Assembly: GCA_016584495.1 (NCBI GenBank)
Contig: WAID01000013.1
Location: 620,001-684,000 of the forward strand
Source: Celoporthe dispersa
Lineage: Eukaryota; Ascomycota; Sordariomycetes; Diaporthales; Cryphonectriaceae
Direction of reading: 5' to 3'
DNA: 64,000 nucleotides
Part shown: one piece after another, positions 12,007-22,396 of the stretch
Numbering within the stretch: the first letter of the stretch is position 1
How the letters are laid out: each line of letters begins with the position of its first letter
The notes under the pieces: model-generated
What the model was told of the DNA's origin: nothing
Database searches by the model: none
The model's input: only the letters and a program-made list of their open reading frames with translations
Translations under genes and position numbers: made by a program

Positions 12007-14815
12007 CATTCTCTCTTTTTTTTTGTCTTCTCGTATCTACGAGCTGAAGAGGAGGGGCGACGCTCTCTTCTTGGCAATGCTGACACGCATGACAGGTCTG
12101 TCCTATACGCTGTCGCGGATGGATGGGGGGCGGGGTTCCTTCGCCGCATGACAACAGACCAAGAGCCAACAGACCCTTGGAAGCTGTAAAATGCAAGTGA
12201 TGACAAGACGTGGACACGCCGACCACCACCGGTGTCCGTATGTGTGTTTTTGTGTGTGTGTGTTGTGTGTGTGAAACAAGGTTAAACAGGGAGAAAACCA
12301 CCCCCCCCCCTCTCTCCCAAAAAAAAAAAAAGGTGAACGTCACATACGACAATCGAAGACAGGGTCAGGGCTCCCACCAACTCGACTCGAGCCCCAATAA
12401 TCCTGGTCCCTTCACCCCACCACCAGACCACTCCCCGCAGACCAGCAGCCCCTGACCCAAGAACCTTTTCCACACTCACGCCCGTCCCCAGGGAAGATCC
12501 CAGCCACCATTCCCGCCCGCTAAACAAGCTAATAAGGTTCTGATGTACCCAAGTACCCAATACCGGCCCTTACTACACCTCTATTCACCCTCAATCCCTC
12601 CCTCCCCCCCCCCTTCCTTGCCTCGAAACCTTCTCTCAGCTAGTGGGTCGACGGGCCGCACCTTCTGGAGATTTTTTTTTCCCTCCCTTCCTCCCCCCCC
12701 CCTTCTCTCCTTCTCCGCTTTGTTTCTCGTGTTCCCTTAGCCCCGCGCCTGCGGTGTGGAGACCGTTTTTCACCTTTTTTTTCCTTTCCTTCTTTTTTCT
12801 TTCTTCTTACCCCTGACTTGCATCTATCGGGGTTCTTGCTCGAGACCCTTGGGGCCTGGTGCAGGGATATACCCAATGTCTCTTGATGTACCTGATTTCA
12901 GGGCTACAGGTGTACCTTGTTCTGCTGTACAGACTATAGGCAACAACAACTAGCCATTGTTATTGACTCTGGGGATCGACTCCGAGAATACCTCCACCAC
13001 GTCTTTGGGCGAGGGAGTCCGTCGTTTTTTTTTTTTTCTCTTTTTTTTCCTTCCCCTCTCCTTTCACTATCCCCTCCCAGCTCGTTCGTGTATGTACCTA
13101 CAGTATTGGAGAATAGTAGCAGTACATACCGTGTAAGCAGAACGCTGTAAAATGCCTGTCTAGCGTGGCGCATAACAGACCCTTGTATGCATGTGGCTCG
13201 AGCCTGTCCTCGCCTGTAACCAGGCATGTAATCAGGCATCCAAAACTTGTTTTTTCCTTGCTTTCTTGGTTGGGTGTGTGACTCCTCCCCCTCCTGCAAG
13301 CCCCTACGCCCTGCCACGAGGTACTGTGGTACACACCGTTTTCTCCTCTTTATTCCCGCCAGCCTCTTGGTAACTTTTAAATTAAACGCCTCGGCTGGTG
13401 GTGGGGAGGGAGGGAAGAGAAGATCTTCTTCTTTTTGAGGCAGGTAGGAATGAAACCGTTGAACAAGGAGGGATGGCGGACTTTTACGGAGGCATCTCGC
13501 GATTGCTCCGTCTATTCCCCCTACCTGCAGATTTTCAGGTTTCGAGTAGATACAGGATGGGACAGAAGCGGGTGGAGGCTGGTGGTTGGTGGTCATGGTG
13601 GTGGTATTCACACCAGCGGGCATAGGCGGATCTAGAGAATGACCGCCCAGATTTCCGCCTGCATACCATCTGCATACATGGCTGAGGAGAGAGGGTAGGA
13701 AGAGCCTATGCGGCCCTTGGTAACGTGTTTTTTACGTAAAAAGAATGACAATGTCCCTCCATCCCTCTCCCTCACGCAACATTTCCCGAATGCAGGAGGC
13801 TGTCTGATATGAGGGACGGGAACTTGTGCATGTCTACGCGGCGCTGCTTGCTGCTGTGGCTTGGACCAGTTGGGAGCTTCTCGGCAGGTGTGGTTAGCTT
13901 CGGTTCGTTGGGCGGGCGCTGCGCGGTCCATCGCCAGTAGGATCAGTATGTTTCGCATGCGGGGGGGCGGGTCAGAGATGACCGCAGGCAAGACACACAA
14001 AAGCTGCGGGTGATGTGATCCAAGGGAGAGGGCAGCCAGCCCGTTGTCTCACATTGTTGTGGCTCCCTGTATTGGGACCTGCAGACCGCCTGCCGATACG
14101 AGCTGATTACCCAAGACAGGCAGGAGGGCCGGGGGCGGAGAGGGGTTTGTGAGACAAGACGAACCCGACATGTGGTAAGCTTTCAGACAGAGGAATGATG
14201 TGCACGGAACGGGAACAACAAGGGAGCCGGAGGTGGCTTTGCACGGTCAGAAAGACTCGCAGGAAGTATTAGGTTTGTAGGGTAAGTACCGTGAGGAATT
14301 ACACAACAGGAAAGGCCAAGAAGGAGGGAGGGAAGAGGGAAAAGGAGAAACAAAGGGTCCCGAGAGAGACACAGAGAGACGGTGAGAGAGAGAGAAATAG
14401 GCCCCTTCGATCTCTTCCCTCCAGACGCCAGCCTCGCCGATAGACACGCCACGTTCTGTACCGATCTGCAGACTATCGTCTGTAGCCCTCCCAGACACCC
14501 GAGGCCACCCGACCAACACCACTTTCTTCCCGCCTGGCGCCGAACGTGAACCTCTGCTCGCCGACACGAGAGTGCAGGTCAGGTCAGGTCGGGTTAGGTC
14601 CCCTTGTTCCCTGTGGTCGATGGTCTCTTCTCTTGAGAGCAGGGAGGGGGGCCAAGAGGGCGGTGAGGGGAGTATGTATGCTTTCCCGGATAATCCCTCT
14701 CCCTCCAAGTATCACGGGTAGGATGATCAATAGTGAAAATAATGAGGTGAGAGGACAATGAGGCGGGACAGGGACAGAGAGGGACGGACGGCAGGACACA
14801 CAAGCGCAGGTGCCT

Positions 14816-16132
14816 TTAGACCAGCGCCCGCCCCGCCATCTCCGTGACAAAATCGTCCCAGCGCGGACACCATGCCGTGTAGCCGGGGGTGCTGGTGACA
14901 AACTGGCCGGCACAGCCTGCCTCGGCCGCACGTCTGCTCAGCTGCGTGACTTCGTCAGGCGGGCTGCTGTGCGCAACGACGACGGACCGCCGCACCAGCG
15001 CCCGGGCGAGGCGCGCAAGGCCCTGCCGCACCACAGGATTTACCCACTGCTGCGCCGCGTTCTCGAAGGCCACGATGTAGTCGGCGGCCTGGTAGAAGAT
15101 GGGGTCAACTACCACGCCCGGGTTGTAGATGACTACGGCGCTGGAGGCAGAGGGGTGATGGCGCCGCCGCCTGCGGGGAGAGACGACGCGGGCTGCAGCG
15201 TGGCGCTGTTGTCTGCGCTTGTCGTCACCGCTGCCGCGGCGCCCTCTCCTCCTGGGGATGCTGCTCCTGCTGCATCTTCTGCTACCACAGCCTCAGCCCC
15301 GACCCCAGCCGTTGTCGTCGTCATCGTCACCATCTTGGGAACGAGCACGTTCCGGTTCAGGATGGTCCTGCCCGCGTTCGCCAGGGTTGCCATGTACTGG
15401 ACAAACTCGGTGCTAGAGGGCGTCTCATCGATGAAGATGCCGTCCACGACGATAGCCTGTACGAGAGGGACGGGTCAGCCAAGACAAGGTCCCACGTCAG
15501 CTTCTTGTTCCGCGCAATAGCAGACACCCCCCGGTGAGGCTGAGACCCCAACGGCACACGATTCGTCAGACCGCCTCCATGCACACGGACAAGAGCCGAC
15601 TTTGCCGTGTGAGGCGCAGAAAAAACAGAAGCAAGAACCACAGCAGCAACAAGAAGGAAAAAAAAAGAGAAAAAGAGAAAAGAAAGGGGAACAGAGTATT
15701 AGGTAAGGGAGGAAAAAGCCATCTCACCTTGCCATCCTCACCGACCTTGGCCATCTCCCCTTCCCACCGCGCATACGCCTCCACATCCGCCACGATGTCC
15801 TCGACAGCCCTCCGCCCGTAGCTGCAGTGGACATATCCGATGACCCGCACGTTGGCCAGCGCCGTCAGCCTCGCCAGCCCGTCTATATAGTTGGCATCTG
15901 GCAGGGCACCCAGCCCGGGCCCGTTGGCCGAGTTCACCACCACGTAGAAGTCCAGGTCGGGCTGGGCATCTGCCGCACGGTAGAGGGGTGCCCAGGCCTC
16001 TGGAGTCGGGTAGATGTACAGCGGGACGAGGACGAATGGCCTAATGTTGCCGCCGCTGCTGATGCTGCTGGCTGTGGTGGCCGGGCTCGAGGCCCCGAGG
16101 TGCTGGCTGCTGGTGGTGGTGGTGGTGGTCAT
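14816..16132 (-). CDS. sph3: Spherulin-4 / GH135 GalNAc-polymer hydrolase, Sph3-like
   Basis: Spherulation-specific family 4 protein; the A. fumigatus member Sph3 is an endo-alpha-1,4-N-acetylgalactosaminidase needed for GAG production. Exon 1 is 15728-16132 (135 codons), exon 2 is 14816-15456, with a phase-0 intron (donor GTGAGA, branch GGCTGACC, acceptor GTACAG). Visible family features are VPLYIYPTP near the start of the barrel, VVVNSANGPG, VIGYVHCSYG, then VVDGIFIDE with the paired acids at residues 145-146, and VVIYNPG and AFENA near the C-terminus, whose Glu matches the third conserved acid. An Ala/Thr-rich linker of about 60 residues interrupts the usual short loop before VVIYNPG. The reading needs one more C in the run at + strand 15151-15154, giving about 348 residues. 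No signal peptide or membrane segment precedes the domain in this model, although Sph3 is membrane-linked in A. fumigatus, so a further 5' exon may be missing. Confidence 0.88.
15457..15727 (-). other. Intron of the sph3-like gene
   Basis: 271 nt, long for this genome. Donor GTGAGA, branch GGCTGACC, acceptor TACAG. Splicing joins EDGK to AIVVDGIF in phase 0. Confidence 0.75.
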
Positions 16133-17518
16133 CACGACAGGGAGAGACGAGACGTATAGACACACCACACGAAGATGTGCAGATCGCTCTGGCCAGCGCT
16201 GGTTGGCCCGGTCCGGAGGGCGCGTAGGGTAGATGCGCTTGTGGTGTGTGGTGAGACAAGCCAAGGTCGTGTGCCTCTAGCCGTGCGCGACCGGCGGGTG
16301 AGTGACGAGTAGTGACGGGACGAGCGAGGGCGGCTGCAGCGAGGGATCACACTGGCCCAGTAGTAAATGGTGGTGGTGGTGCAGTGGTAATAGTAGTTGA
16401 AGGAGAAGTAGGATATGCTAGAGGAAAACTTTCATCCTCGCCTCTCCCTCAGCCGCATCGCCGCAAGTAGGTCCCTCTCTTGCTTGTTTTTCCCCCTCTC
16501 CTTTTCCTCCTGCCCTCCTCCTTCTCTTTCCCGCCCTATTCCTCCTTCCGTGTGATCTCCAAGCCCACCTGCCAGTCCAGATCAGGTCTGGACGGACAGT
16601 GCTATAGTAGGGGGAGAAGTAAAAAAAAAAAGAGGGGCTCAGCCTCGGGAAGCGTGTCCACAGAAAAAGGGGGGTAGGAGCCACCACCACCAGCCGTCTC
16701 TTTCTTATCGCAGATAACAAAGGAAGGAGGGGGAAAGGGGTCTAGACCATGCATCTTGCAGCAGCATACCAAGTGCAGTGTCATCTCTGGGTCAGCTCTG
16801 GGCTATTTGCTGCTGAACAACCAAGTCATCCACAGCCATCATGCATCTTGCTCTCTGTCAAGCTGGACGAGTGGCTAGCCCGCTCTCTCTCTCTCTCTAG
16901 AAAGTAGTGTAATACAAATCACCAAGTATTTGTGGCCAAGATCAGTTTGTTAGGACGAAGCAGTCCTCCCGAAACCGTCCGGATGTCTTTTGCGAGCTGT
17001 GCAGGCTGCATCGCGCGGTGGCTGTGAGGGAGGTGGTGGATGGAGGGAAAAGAAGTGGGTGGGCTGGTCGAAAACGCCTGCCTGCTTTACACCCTCCCCC
17101 GCGTTGGCTTGGTTCCAGTGCCAGACGGCCAGCAGACCATCATCAGCCTGCCGGCATTGGGCGCCATCGCGAGGCGGGCAATGTCCTCAGCCATGTGACA
17201 ACTGCCGGCTGCCAGCTGCCCGAATTGACACTGGCGCCCTGTGATGCGACCCTGCCTGGGTTGTTGTGTGTCTTCTTGGCAGCCAGCCACCAGCACCAAC
17301 CACCATATGAACTGAGAGGGTGGGTGCATCATCGTAACATGTCGGGAATGTGAGTTTAGATGGGGTGGCTTATCGTCTTATTAAAAAAAAAAAAAAAGGT
17401 CTATGAGCGATGATTTTCACGATATGGAATAATTAGGTACTGTTGGGTGACAAACACGCCGGTCTGTACAAGAGGCCCGCCAGACTCTGGTCTGGACCAA
17501 TTACTTTTTTTTTTTGTT
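16133..17518. other. Intergenic between sph3-like and ega3-like genes
   Basis: Presumed promoter of the minus-strand sph3-like gene (16133 onward) and 3' flank of the ega3-like gene. Has GGT repeats, a CT tract near 16880 and poly-A near 17383. No supported gene; a missing upstream sph3 exon, if any, would lie at 16140-16600. Confidence 0.5.
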
Positions 17519-18850
17519 TTAATATCCTTCTGTGGTGTAGGCCTTGTCGTCGCAGTATTGAACCCAGCCGCTGAGGTTCATGTACTTGAGGACCGTGTTG
17601 AAGCCTTCCTGCCCAGATGTCAGATCCACGTCACAGTACTTGGAGACCGTGCTGGTGCCGAAGGACGTCTTGTCCGTGTCGTCATCGCCGGCAGGGTACT
17701 CGATGTGGAATACCGGCTTGCTGGCGTTCGGGAAGGCCTGGAACAGGTCGCACTCGTCGTACTGGACGCACTGCTCGTTGACCGAGAACTGCACGTAGTC
17801 AAGCACGTCGTCGATGATGTCGCCCGCGTTCTTCAGGCCGGTCATCATGCCGCGCGATGCCGCCTCGTTGGCGAGGAACTGCACATAATTGATCGAGTCG
17901 TCCTCGGTGAGGCCGAGCCCGTTGTCGTTATCCTGTCCGGGGGGGAGGGGGAGGCGATGATCAGCTTCTACATGCTTGACACGTGGACCTCATATATGGG
18001 ATACCCTTTTGGGGGGGAGGGCCGGGGGGGGGAACAAAGTACTCACGTAGCCATCGACGTTGTCGGGGTCGATCCCCGAGCAGTTCATCTGGGCAGCGAT
18101 CTCGATGCGGGAGATCATGATGTTGCGGACATTGTTGCTGTTCAGATCCAGCCAGTACTCGCCGGGCCACCCGTCCAGCTCGTTGCCCAGGTCATCCGAG
18201 TGGAACTTCCACGAGTCTGGCCGGTACGGCTCGTACGACCCGGCGCTGAAGTAGCAGATGACATCCATCCCCTGGGCGCGGAGGTCCTGGACCACCGAGA
18301 GGTTCTGGTGCAGGAACATATCGATGTCATAGACCGTCACGTTGGGCGAGCTTGTCGGGTTCGGCGTGACCAGCTTCGCATCATCCGTGGTCTCGTTATC
18401 GAGCGTCAGCGTCTGGCTCAGCACAATCTGCCAGGCTACGTGGTCCGATGAGAAGACCGGGACCGAGGAGTTGGCCGGGCCTGTGGTACAGTTGCCCGTG
18501 TCTGTACAGGACGAGGACGACCCGCTGCTGCCGCCGCTGCTACTACCACCGCCGCCACGGTGCAGACCAAGACCGAGGCCCAGGCCTAACGCGAGCGCAA
18601 GGACGACGACGGCAGCGACGAGGGCGGAGATCACGATGCAGCGCTTGGAGTGCCGGGGCCGGTGGCGGCCGCCGTCGTCCATAACTTCGAACTTGGCGCT
18701 GGGAGCCGACATGGAGGAGCCAGGAGCCGATGGCGGAAGCCGGGCAGGTTGTGTATGTGATGCTGCTCCGCTGCCCAGGGCGTCACCGACAGATGCGATG
18801 TTGTGCTCGTCGTGTGAAGGGTAGGGAGGCGCACTGCCAGTGCTTGACAT
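17519..18850 (-). CDS. ega3: GH114 endo-alpha-1,4-galactosaminidase, membrane-anchored, Ega3-like
   Basis: Glycoside hydrolase family 114; Ega3 of A. fumigatus cleaves deacetylated (GalN) stretches of GAG. Exon 1 is 18047-18850 (268 codons), exon 2 is 17519-17932; the 114-nt phase-0 intron has donor GTGAGT and acceptor GACAG. Predicted 405 residues and intact. The layout is a cytosolic Pro/Ser-rich N-terminus (~1-68), one hydrophobic span (~70-95, IVISALVAAVVVLALALGLG), a Gly/Ser linker (~98-113), then the catalytic TIM barrel. This implies a type II membrane protein facing outward. Family signatures are AWQIVLSQ, VICYFSAGSYEPYRPD, WPGEYWLDLNS, SGIDPDNVDGYDNDNG, and GLKNAGD near the start of the C-terminal third. 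Several N-glycosylation sites are present. It is tail-to-head with the sph3-like gene on the same strand, matching the Aspergillus order. Confidence 0.92.
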
Positions 18851-20017
18851 GATCTGATGACGACGGCGATATAGGGAGGACCAGAGAGGAGGGCTGCGTG
18901 GTGTGCTCCGGCAGTCGACCCGAGGTCAAAAAAATGGGGACACGGGTTGGGTTGGTGGTCCAGAGTTGGTCCTCCTTCCTCCGCGGCGCAGGGAAAATCC
19001 CTTCGCGACACACAGCGCTGGAGAAAGCCTTTAGGTTTGGCCCGGTGGATCCCCCGACGACGACGGTGACGGGCGCTGCAGAGAAAGAAGGATTGCCACC
19101 CAGACCAGACAGAGAGAGCTGAAGAGCGAAGAGAGACGACCACATAAAAAAAAAAAAAGAAGAAATTCGAGAGAACCACCGGCCTCGAGTCTCGACCTAC
19201 CAGGAACGGCAGTCACGATATGCCGAGGGGATATCAGCCAGACCACAAGACCCTTTTGAAGCTTGTCAGGGGCACAGCGGCGGTCCAGAACATGGAGAGA
19301 GAGAGAAAAAAAAACACAAAATGGCCAGAGAGGCCTCACAGCCTCACGGCGGCAGCGCTTGGCATTACCACAGCACAGCCCGCAGATGGTGTGTCTCAAG
19401 CTGGGCGCGGCGGAACAAAGGAAGCACTGGAAGCCCAGGCTAGCCCAGTGCTTGACTAGCGGAACCTGCGCCCAGACCTTATTCAGCTGGCACCGACGAA
19501 ACACTGACCTTCCACAGCCAACAGCCGCCCCCTTAGCCTTTCAGCGGCCGTACTGCCCAGGGCAATCACACGGTAAAGAATGCGGGTGAAGAAAAAGATG
19601 ACCTGAACAGCCTAATAGGCCTTGCCTTACTTTTCTTAGGCTTAAAGCAATTCGTATCCAGCACGAACCTTCAAGTGCTAGGGTCACTGCAATTTCCGAC
19701 CGAGACGCCTCTTTCTGCGCTGGCCCGCGGTGCGTGCTCGGCACTCCTCTCAGCCGCTCCAGAGTTGAACAAGCTGCAGCCTAATAATACATACTCCAAA
19801 CACAAAGTCTCTCTCTGTGCTTGTCTTTTTTTATGTTTTTTTTTTTTTTTAACTGGCTCGTGGTGGTGCGACTTGGCATGGGCCCCACCTGTTTTTTTTC
19901 TCTTCTTCTTCTTCCTGAAGACGGCCCAGCCGCCCCACGTGCAATTTAGTGTGCAACTGGTGGCCTGGGCTCTAATTCCGAGCTGGACAAGCGCAGGAAA
20001 CAGGAGGCGTTCAGGCG

Positions 20018-20095
<78 letters not shown>

Positions 20096-22396
20096 ATGCC
20101 CATAGCTTCTGTCCAGAAGGGGAATGGAGGGGTAAGGTGAGGTCGAATTTAGGTAGCCGGAGAACTGGTCCCACCAGGCACCACACCCAGGCTCGTGGGG
20201 CCCATGCGGCGATCGAGCGAGGTGACCCCACCATGCATCTAAACGGGCTTGGCAGCCCCTCATGCGCATACACGAGGAGATGCAGGACCAGCGCATTGGG
20301 CTCCTTCCCTGCGCACCGGTACGTACTGGTACCTCGTACCTTCTTGTACCACGGCACCCCGGTCTGCTCTATGTACTCTGGTACCCCGACGACCCTCTTT
20401 TTTTTCTTGGGTTCCGAGGTCGACTCAACCTGCTCTGTCTCGTCGGCTGTCCTCGCTCGACCTCCTTCTCCTCCACCTACAGGCTGAGCCAAGCACTTCT
20501 CCCAGCCAGTCGCCTGCCCCCCCTGGTTTCATGCCCAGGCAGGCGGTTCTGTCCTGCTGGCTGCCGAGCTCAAGGTTCCGCTGCTCACCTCTAGCGTGTC
20601 GCCATCCGAGGGTGGCATCCAAAGGTTACTATCTTGGGCGCTCTCCGTGTGCATGCCGCCACGACAGTGCACGCTACTATGTACCACACCACACTCCACC
20701 GTCATGGCGCCAGGCAGGCAGGAGGAAGCCTGCTGTGGACATGTTCAGACAGGACCTCCCGATTGGAAAAGACCCGGCTGGTGGGTGGGCAGCACGGTCA
20801 TGCAGAGGAGTCTCGAGACGGCCTGTGGTTGTTGTCGAAGGGGTGATGGTGATGGTTGTGAGCCCCCTCCCTCTCCCTCCTCTCTTCAGTAAGTCGGACT
20901 GTGTGTTGTCCTGCTTTGGCCCTGCCCTGTCCTGTCCTGGCCTTGTGTCTTCTCTCCCGCCATGACTGACCAAAAGTTCATAGCCTTCTTCCTTCATATC
21001 CCTTCTCTCTCTCTCCCTCTCTCCCTCTCCCTCTGTATCGGGTTGTCTCTCATGTTCTCGGCCCGCAGCCTCAAAGAACTTATTGGGTCGGGTATGTCCT
21101 GTCCCGAATACGGTCCCTGATGTCTCCAAGGGCTTCTGGGCTCTTAGGCTTGTGATATCATGGCCTTCAGCTTGGGTCTTGGGTTCGGCCTTGGGTCCAG
21201 CTCATATCTCGTGCGAGATCCCCATGGGTGAAGGAGTAGACCCACTGGACAGGGTCAACCCATTCCGCGCACATACCCCTGGGCTCATCATGTCCACGCT
21301 GGGCTGGGCTGGGCTGGGCAGGACCACTTGGGCACACGGTCCCACACCGCTCATCCCGGTATGCGGCGCCAATATTTTCTTTTTTTTTCTTCTTTCTTTC
21401 CTTCCCTGTGCTCTCTCTCTCTCGCGATCTCTCTCTCTCTTCTGCCCCCCTCCTGCTGTATCCCTTTTCTCGGAGACAAGAGAGCAGCCAAGGCGCCTAG
21501 ATACAGTGGATCGGAACTCGATCAGATCATGGTCAGCTAGGGTATCATGCCGGGCTATCCGTCCTCGCACACCTTTGGCCCTACCCTTGCCCTCGCATAT
21601 GCTACTCTGGGAAGCCACCTTTTTCCCGGTCTGCATGCTCCTCGGCCTGTAGCGCGCTGCGGCAATGCTCTGTCTGCTGTGTCTCGTCCGCTCTACTTGT
21701 GGTACTTTCTCTCTCTCTCTGCTGTCGTCGCTAGTGTCCGGCTGTTCGCAGCCCCACCCTTCATTTACTACCTGTCCTGGCCTCAGTTCGTCGTTTCGTA
21801 TTAGTCGCCAGGGCCGGAGAGCTCTGGGCGCCGCTCGTGACTTGGTGAATGGGTCCCAAGGGCGTCGAATAGTCTGTTCGGGGCCCTCTGACTAGACCAC
21901 TCCAGCCCGTGGTGAACAGATCTAGAGCGGGTGTAAGACGATTCTGTCTTTGGCTCCCTAACCCAGCCAGCCTCACGCCTCTAGCCAGCTATTTTTTATT
22001 TTTTTTCTACGCAGCGCTTCAGTTCTCCTTCCGGGAAAGGGGGGGGAGGGGTCGAGGCGGAAAGCCACGAGGTTTCTCATCTTTATAATACCTTGACCCG
22101 TGTTCCCGTCCTCGCACACATCTTCCCGCTCCATGTCACGTATCCAGCTGTGGTCGTCATCGGGCAGACCTTCCCTCGTTATAATCCTACCCTCGTTGTT
22201 GTATTCCTCCCAGGACTAGGTCAGCTGCACTCGCTATACCCGCTGACCCAGGTCCTTCTTATTTTTATTTCCTCCCTTTCCTCACGCACCTCTCTTTTTT
22301 TTTTTTCCCCTTCCTTTTTCCTTCTCCACCCCCCCTTCTCGAGCTCTTTTCCTCTCCTCATCCTGCCGTAGGACAATTCTACTTGGAGGGCCCGAC
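18851..22396. other. 3.5 kb divergent intergenic region between ega3-like and agd3-like genes
   Basis: The two flanking genes are transcribed away from each other, so this block must hold both promoters. It contains a 71-nt GA repeat, long T runs, an unusual GT-AC-rich stretch (20320-20390) and no supported open frame. Confidence 0.55.
20020..20090. repeat. Long AG dinucleotide microsatellite
   Basis: About 35 uninterrupted AG units, the longest dinucleotide array in the window, in the divergent promoter region between the ega3-like and agd3-like genes. Confidence 0.95.

Larger units (their letters stand above)
9535..14815. other. 5.3 kb intergenic block, no supported gene
   Basis: Contains microsatellites (GAC near 9783-9807, CA at 9924-9948, CT at 11963-12006), G and T runs and many overlapping spurious frames on both strands. 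None has an ATG start with a domain, conserved splice pattern or third-position bias. A non-coding RNA or a very short gene cannot be excluded. Confidence 0.5.

Noticed and set aside
17447..18451. 334-codon frame antisense to the ega3-like gene
   Set aside because: Shadow frame; the minus-strand GH114 gene with conserved motifs and splice sites explains the region.
19675..20492. Long frames on both strands across the AG repeat
   Set aside because: Created by the stop-free AG/CT microsatellite; they encode Arg-Glu or Leu-Ser runs only.
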